This document shows, piece after piece, positions 4,476-9,343 of a stretch of DNA of 9,343 nt; the stretch's first letter is position 1; every line of letters starts with the position of its first letter. Location of the stretch: NCBI GenBank assembly GCA_026993705.1, contig JALWSJ010000020.1, positions 1-9,343 of the forward strand. Reading direction: 5' to 3'. Source of the stretch: Flavobacteriales bacterium. Lineage in GTDB: Bacteria; Bacteroidota; Bacteroidia; Flavobacteriales_D; Parvicellaceae. The position numbers and the translations under genes are program-made. The notes beneath the pieces were generated by a model. The model was not told the DNA's origin. It made no database searches and was given only the letters and a program-made list of their open reading frames with translations.

Positions 4476-6782
4476 ATGAGTTATTTAGATGAATTAAACG
4501 AACCACAAAGAGCCGCAGCCGAAAACATTAATGGACCTATGATGGTGATTGCCGGTGCAGGTTCCGGTAAGACAAGAGTGCTTACCTATCGTATTGCTAA
4601 TATGATAGATAAAGGAATAGACCCATTCAATATTTTGTCACTAACATTTACCAACAAAGCGGCAAAAGAAATGAAAGAGCGTATTTCTAAAATGTTGGGA
4701 GATGGACAAGCTAGAAATGTGTGGTCGGGTACTTTTCACTCGGTTTTTGCACGTATTCTTAGAGCAGAAAGCGACCGCATCGGTTATCCAAGTAATTTTA
4801 CTATTTACGATACACAAGATTCTCGCAGTTTGATTAAAACCATCGTTAAGGAATTGGGGTTGGATGATAAATTGTATAAACCCGCACTCGTAGGTTCTCG
4901 AATTTCGATGGCAAAAAATAACCTGATTTCGCCTCAAGCCTATTTACAAAATACGGAAATTCAGGCTGACGACCGCTCAAATGGAAGGAAACGAATGGGC
5001 GAAGTGTATGTTGAGTACGCTAAACGATGTTTTAAATCAGGAGCAATGGATTTTGATGATTTGTTGTTTAAGACAAATGTTCTACTCAAAAACTTTCCTG
5101 ATGTTTTAGAAAAATACCAAGAAAAATTCAAATACATTTTGGTAGATGAGTATCAAGATACCAATTATTCACAGTACTTAATTGTAAAACGACTTGCAGC
5201 AAAATATAACAATCTATGCGTAGTGGGAGATGATGCTCAAAGTATTTACGCGTTTAGGGGAGCAGACATTCAAAATATTCTAAATTTCAAAAAAGATTAT
5301 CCGAATTATAAACTCTTTAAATTAGAACAAAATTATCGTTCTACGAAAGTGATTGTAAACGCAGCAAACAGCGTTATCGAAAAAAACAAAAAACAAATCA
5401 AAAAAAACGTTTGGACAGTTAATCCGGAAGGAGAAAAAATACGAGTAATTAAAACTTTTTCAGATAATGAAGAAGGTCGTTTTGTAGCACGTGATATTTT
5501 TGAAACCAAACAAAATGAACAAGCAGATAATTTGGATTTTGCCATTCTCTACCGTACCAATGCTCAATCCCGTTCTATGGAGGAGGCGTTGAGAAAAAAA
5601 AATATAGCGTATAAAATCTACGGAGGTTTGTCTTTTTATCAAAGAAAAGAAGTTAAGGATTTGATAGCTTATTTCAGATTGACAGCAAATCATAATGATG
5701 AAGAAGCTCTAAAAAGAGTAGTGAATTATCCCAAACGAGGAATTGGGCAAGGGAGTTTAGATAAAGCCACTGTGGTTGCCAGAGAGCAGGGGGTTACATT
5801 ATGGGAAGTGCTTTCTAATTTACCTAAATATAATACGGAAATCAATACGGGAACAGCAAAAAAAATCATGCAATTTACAACCATGATTAAAAGTTTTGCT
5901 ACAAAATTAGATACACTTTCTGCTTATGATTTAGCGAAGGAAATTGCCCAAAATAGTGGAATGGCAAAAATACTCCATGCCGATAAAACACCTGAAGGAG
6001 TAGCTCGATATGAAAACATTCAAGAACTTCAAAACGGGATAAAAGAATTTACCGAAAAAGCTAAAGAAAACGACGAAGAGGTTTTTTTGACAGATTTTTT
6101 ATTGGATGTAGCTTTACTAACTGATGCCGACAACGAAAACGAAGAAGACAATGATAAAGTAACATTAATGACCATCCACGCATCAAAGGGATTAGAGTTT
6201 CCTTATGTTTATATCGTTGGAATGGAAGAAAATTTGTTCCCTTCGCAAATGTCGTTAAATAGCCGTTCTGATTTAGAGGAAGAACGCAGGTTATTTTATG
6301 TAGCGGTTACACGTGCCGAAAAAAGATGTACACTCAGCTATGCTATGAGTCGTTATCGTTGGGGCGATTTAATTTCGTGCGAACCCAGTCGTTTTATTGA
6401 AGAAATTAATCCTGAATTTTTAGAGTTACCGCAAGATAGATTTGTACAGGCAGAAGAACAAACAGGTTTTGGTTCTCGTCCTAAACAATTTGGCAGCAAG
6501 TTTAGTAAAAGAATGGTTTCTTCTCAAAATTCCGCACCGGCAAAACCGTCTTTCGGTGGGCGTAACCTAAAGAAAGTTTCCAATACTGATGCTACACCTT
6601 CAAAAGGTACACCTTCATCAAAAATAAGTGTCGGGGCAGAAGTGATGCACGAACGATTCGGAAAAGGAAAGGTGTTAAATATAGAAGGAGATTCACCTAA
6701 CCAAAAGGCAACGGTATTTTTTCCAAATGCAGGACAGAAACAATTATTATTAAAATATGCTAAGTTACAAGTGATAGGATAA
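4476..6782 (+). CDS. uvrD: UvrD/PcrA-type superfamily 1 DNA helicase
   Basis: A 768-residue ATP-dependent 3'-5' DNA helicase of the UvrD/PcrA family, acting in nucleotide excision repair, mismatch repair or clearing of replication and transcription conflicts. All helicase motifs are present: Q motif LNEPQ (7-11), Walker A GAGSGKT (27-33), Ia TFTNKAAKEM (57-66), II DEYQDT (224-229), III GDDAQSIYAFRGA (251-263), IV QNYRST (285-290), V TIHASKGLEF (566-575) and VI EERRLFYVAVTRA (602-614). After a low-complexity linker (about 655-715, rich in Ser, Lys and Pro), residues 717-766 form a small beta domain (GAEVMHERFGKGKVLNIEGD) like the PcrA/UvrD C-terminal Tudor-like domain that contacts RNA polymerase. 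The start agrees with the family's usual N-terminus. UvrD and PcrA cannot be told apart from sequence alone here. porZ starts 12 bases downstream. Confidence 0.95.
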   Translation: MSYLDELNEPQRAAAENINGPMMVIAGAGSGKTRVLTYRIANMIDKGIDPFNILSLTFTNKAAKEMKERISKMLGDGQARNVWSGTFHSVFARILRAESDRIGYPSNFTIYDTQDSRSLIKTIVKELGLDDKLYKPALVGSRISMAKNNLISPQAYLQNTEIQADDRSNGRKRMGEVYVEYAKRCFKSGAMDFDDLLFKTNVLLKNFPDVLEKYQEKFKYILVDEYQDTNYSQYLIVKRLAAKYNNLCVVGDDAQSIYAFRGADIQNILNFKKDYPNYKLFKLEQNYRSTKVIVNAANSVIEKNKKQIKKNVWTVNPEGEKIRVIKTFSDNEEGRFVARDIFETKQNEQADNLDFAILYRTNAQSRSMEEALRKKNIAYKIYGGLSFYQRKEVKDLIAYFRLTANHNDEEALKRVVNYPKRGIGQGSLDKATVVAREQGVTLWEVLSNLPKYNTEINTGTAKKIMQFTTMIKSFATKLDTLSAYDLAKEIAQNSGMAKILHADKTPEGVARYENIQELQNGIKEFTEKAKENDEEVFLTDFLLDVALLTDADNENEEDNDKVTLMTIHASKGLEFPYVYIVGMEENLFPSQMSLNSRSDLEEERRLFYVAVTRAEKRCTLSYAMSRYRWGDLISCEPSRFIEEINPEFLELPQDRFVQAEEQTGFGSRPKQFGSKFSKRMVSSQNSAPAKPSFGGRNLKKVSNTDATPSKGTPSSKISVGAEVMHERFGKGKVLNIEGDSPNQKATVFFPNAGQKQLLLKYAKLQVIG

Positions 6783-6794
6783 TAATTAGCAAAA

Positions 6795-9134
6795 ATGTCC
6801 GTTCTACGTCGTATGAGTAAAAAGATACAGTTCAGCATTCTGCTATTATTTCAAAGTCTTTCTATTTTTTCACAAGGTTTTGAGATAGGAACATGGAAAG
6901 AATATTTGCCTTATAGAAATGTGATTCATGTAGCGGAAGCAAATGGCATTTATTATGCCGCAACCCCTTTTGCCATTTACTATGTAAATAAGGATAACAG
7001 TATAGAACGTTATAATAAAATTAACGCTCTTTCCGATTTGGGAATTAATGTAATGGATGTCAACCTGCAAGAACAAACCATTATCATCGGTTACCAATCC
7101 GGAAATATTGATTTGATAAAAAACGGAGAAATTACCAATCTTTCCGGTATTAAGGTTAGCAATATAATAGGTGATAAGCAGATATACGCCTTACACTCTG
7201 AAGGAAAATATACCTATTTAGCCTGCGGCTTCGGTATTGTAGTGGTAGATGTTGAACGCCAAGAAATTAAAGATACCTATTACATACAATCCGGAGGAAA
7301 TAACCTTAAAGTAAACGATATTACTATTGCGAATGATTCAATATTTGCAATCACCGATAACGGAGTATATAAAGCAGATGTAAATAATTCTTTTCTTTCC
7401 AATCCTTCTGTTTGGCAATTAGCCACAGCAATACCTCAAATCAATTATAATTCAGCATCTTCATTTAATCAAGGAATATTGCTCAACGCAAAATATACAG
7501 GTTACTTAACCGATACACTTTATTACTACAAAAACGGTGTAACCCAAAAGGTAACTCAATTAACTCACAACGATTATTATGCCTTTAAACCAAAGGGGAA
7601 CGATTTGATTATTTCGTCCGAAAGAGGCGTTATTGTTGTAGATAACAATTTTCAGCAAAAAGATTTTTTATATACTTATAGCAATACTGCTCTAATTTCA
7701 CCAAATGATTGTATTTGGGACGGTGATAATTATTGGATAGGTGATAGAAATCGAGGATTGGTAAAATCAAGGGATAACTTCAATTACGAAAAATATATCA
7801 TAGAAGGACCTTATTTCAACGATGCTTTCTACATGACGACCAACGGAGACGATTTATGGGTAGCAGCCGGACGAACAGAAGGAACAGCGTGGAACAGCAC
7901 TTGGAATATGAATGGCGTATATCATTACAATCAAGAAACGTGGAGTTTTTTCAATGGATTAAACACACCGGAAATGAACAACGTAGATTCCGTTTTCGAT
8001 TGTGTGTATGTAACCATAGATAAAAAAGACGACCAACATATTTTTGTCAGTTCATTTAAGGGAGGAATATTAGAGTTTAAAGACGGAGAATTATTAAAAA
8101 GACATACTTGGTACAACTCAACCTTACAACGCAGGTTAGATGATTCATCAAAAGTTTGTGTAGCCGGAACAGCAATGGACGAAGACGGTAACCTTTGGGG
8201 AGCAAATTCCTTTGTCAATAAACCGCTTTCCGTTTACACAAAAGACGGACAATGGAAATCTTTTTCCGGGGCATCACAAATCAAAAATAAAACTTGCACC
8301 GATTTATACATTGACCAAACCAATGGATACATTTGGCTAACAGCAGCAGGAGTAGGAATTATGGTGTACGACTATAACAAAACCCCACTCGACGAATCCG
8401 ACGATACTTACAAAGTGTTAACCACCGTAGAAGGACAAGGAAATTTACCATACGATATTGTAAACTGTGTAGTAGAAGATAAACAAGGACAAATTTGGAT
8501 AGGAACAGAACAAGGTCCCGTAGTTATTTATAGCCCTCGAAATATATTTGAAGGAGGAGACTTCGATGCACAAGAAGTCCTCATCGACGACGAAGGAGTA
8601 CTGCAAGTACTACTAGGAACAGAAGATATTAATGAAATACGAATAGATGGAGCCAATCGAAAATGGTTCGCCACCGAAGGCGGAGGGTTATTCCTTATCT
8701 CAGCCGACGGAACGAAAATGATACACGGCTTTACCGAAGAAAACAGCCCTATATTCTCAAATAAAGTCAGCTCATTAGCCATAAACCCCAATACAGGAGA
8801 AGTCTATGTCGGCACTGAAAAAGGCATCATGGCATACAAAAGCGAAGCCACAGAACCCAATCAACAATTTACCGATGTCTATGCCTATCCCAATCCAGTA
8901 AGACCCAGCTATGATGGAAAAATAGCCATAAAAGGACTAAGCGAAAATACCGACATAAAAATCACCGATGCCAACGGAAATCTTGTTTATTCAACCACAT
9001 CATTAGGCGGACAAGCCATTTGGGACGGTAAAACCATGTACGGAGAACGCGTAGCCACAGGAATTTATTACGTTTTTGTAACCGCACAAGACGCATCCGA
9101 AAAACTAGCGGTAAAATTATTATTTATGAATTAA
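6795..9134 (+). CDS. porZ: PorZ-like T9SS attachment complex protein
   Basis: A 779-residue exported beta-propeller protein that I identify as PorZ, a part of the cell-surface attachment complex (PorU, PorV, PorQ, PorZ) of the type IX secretion system, described in Porphyromonas gingivalis as binding A-LPS. The length is close to that protein. The signal peptide runs from KK (9-10) through a hydrophobic stretch to FS26, leaving Gln27 as the probable mature end. The start of the mature protein (IGTWKEYLPYRNVIHVAEAN) is characteristic. Two-component-regulator-type propeller repeats follow, for example NCVVEDKQGQIWIGTEQG (557-574) and LAINPNTGEVYVGTEKG (661-677). Residues 693-779 form a type A sorting domain with YPNP (698-701) and TGIYYVFV (755-762). 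ATG 6795 has an A-rich leader; Met7 (6813) would give a more compact signal peptide and is possible. Twelve bases after uvrD, so probably co-transcribed. No other T9SS gene lies in the window. Confidence 0.82.
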   Translation: MSVLRRMSKKIQFSILLLFQSLSIFSQGFEIGTWKEYLPYRNVIHVAEANGIYYAATPFAIYYVNKDNSIERYNKINALSDLGINVMDVNLQEQTIIIGYQSGNIDLIKNGEITNLSGIKVSNIIGDKQIYALHSEGKYTYLACGFGIVVVDVERQEIKDTYYIQSGGNNLKVNDITIANDSIFAITDNGVYKADVNNSFLSNPSVWQLATAIPQINYNSASSFNQGILLNAKYTGYLTDTLYYYKNGVTQKVTQLTHNDYYAFKPKGNDLIISSERGVIVVDNNFQQKDFLYTYSNTALISPNDCIWDGDNYWIGDRNRGLVKSRDNFNYEKYIIEGPYFNDAFYMTTNGDDLWVAAGRTEGTAWNSTWNMNGVYHYNQETWSFFNGLNTPEMNNVDSVFDCVYVTIDKKDDQHIFVSSFKGGILEFKDGELLKRHTWYNSTLQRRLDDSSKVCVAGTAMDEDGNLWGANSFVNKPLSVYTKDGQWKSFSGASQIKNKTCTDLYIDQTNGYIWLTAAGVGIMVYDYNKTPLDESDDTYKVLTTVEGQGNLPYDIVNCVVEDKQGQIWIGTEQGPVVIYSPRNIFEGGDFDAQEVLIDDEGVLQVLLGTEDINEIRIDGANRKWFATEGGGLFLISADGTKMIHGFTEENSPIFSNKVSSLAINPNTGEVYVGTEKGIMAYKSEATEPNQQFTDVYAYPNPVRPSYDGKIAIKGLSENTDIKITDANGNLVYSTTSLGGQAIWDGKTMYGERVATGIYYVFVTAQDASEKLAVKLLFMN

Positions 9135-9146
9135 ACAAATGATTTA

Positions 9147-9343
9147 GGCGTTCCCTTTACAGCATAAAAAGCAGTTTCGTTGCACTACACTACTTTTAAC
9201 GCCGTAAAGGTCGGGCTATCCACTATATCTTTTGCCCTCCAAAAGGAGGGAGGGCAAAAGGATGCCGTTTCTATCCCTAACGCAAGTGGAATGAGTGCAT
9301 AGAAAGTGAGTTTTAGTTTCTTTAGATGATGAAAAAATTCTTT
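9147..9343 (+). repeat. Structured repeat, copy 3 (cut by window end)
   Basis: Starts 12 bases after the porZ stop codon with GGCGTTCCC. H1 pairs 9154-9175 with 9189-9210 at 18 of 22 positions, with arm sequence unlike copies 1 and 2. GGTCGGGCTATCC and H2 (9229-9240 with 9249-9260, perfect 12-bp arms) are the same as in copy 1, and the closing pair is GCGTT 9148-9152 with AACGC 9279-9283. After GCAAGTGGAATGAGTGC, one arm of the long hairpin module begins (9302 onward, GAAAGTGAGTTTTAG) and runs off the end, so its other arm cannot be seen. It may double as the transcript end of porZ, but no T-run follows H1. Confidence 0.85.

Noticed and set aside
4641..5693. Minus-strand open frames of 70-98 codons opposite uvrD
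   Set aside because: They are antisense shadows of conserved helicase motifs, with no domain or start signal of their own.
6524..8791. Minus-strand open frames of 75-104 codons opposite the uvrD end and porZ
   Set aside because: They are antisense to well-supported coding sequence and resemble no known family.

Overview
The window is AT-rich and reads as a chromosomal segment of a member of the Bacteroidota, most likely a flavobacterium. Four things point there: a PorZ-like protein of the type IX secretion system (T9SS) with a C-terminal sorting domain; a DUF4254 protein; A-rich leaders without clear Shine-Dalgarno sites; and several promoter boxes matching the Bacteroidota -7 consensus TAnnTTTG. 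I cannot name the species.

Layout. Positions 1-789 hold no gene I can support. They contain a structured repeat (copy 1), a perfect short palindrome, a hairpin of about 290 nt, and a terminator at 731-766. Two minus-strand genes follow: a small lipocalin-like lipoprotein (790-1206) and an NtrY-like membrane histidine kinase (1293-2747). The divergent gap 2748-3268 holds copy 2 of the repeat in inverted orientation, with a 159-bp palindromic element inserted in one of its stems. Four plus-strand genes follow: an acyl-CoA thioesterase (3269-3787), a DUF4254 protein (3795-4403), a UvrD/PcrA helicase (4476-6782) and porZ (6795-9134). Copy 3 of the repeat begins 12 bases after porZ and runs off the window end.

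The genes are mostly housekeeping or envelope functions: acyl-CoA hydrolysis, DNA unwinding and repair, and the T9SS attachment complex. They do not form one obvious pathway. The thioesterase and DUF4254 genes are 7 bases apart and look like an operon. uvrD and porZ are 12 bases apart and are probably co-transcribed.

The most unusual content is the repeat family. All three copies share the frame GGCGTTCCC, hairpin H1, GGTCGGGCTATC, hairpin H2, CTATCCCTAACGC. The H1 arms have three different sequences, and each copy is still self-complementary. H2 has two versions with matching compensatory changes. Longer palindromic modules lie beyond this core and appear to have grown by nesting. This looks like a mobile or structured-nucleic-acid element family with folding constraint. 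I cannot tie it to a named family from sequence alone.
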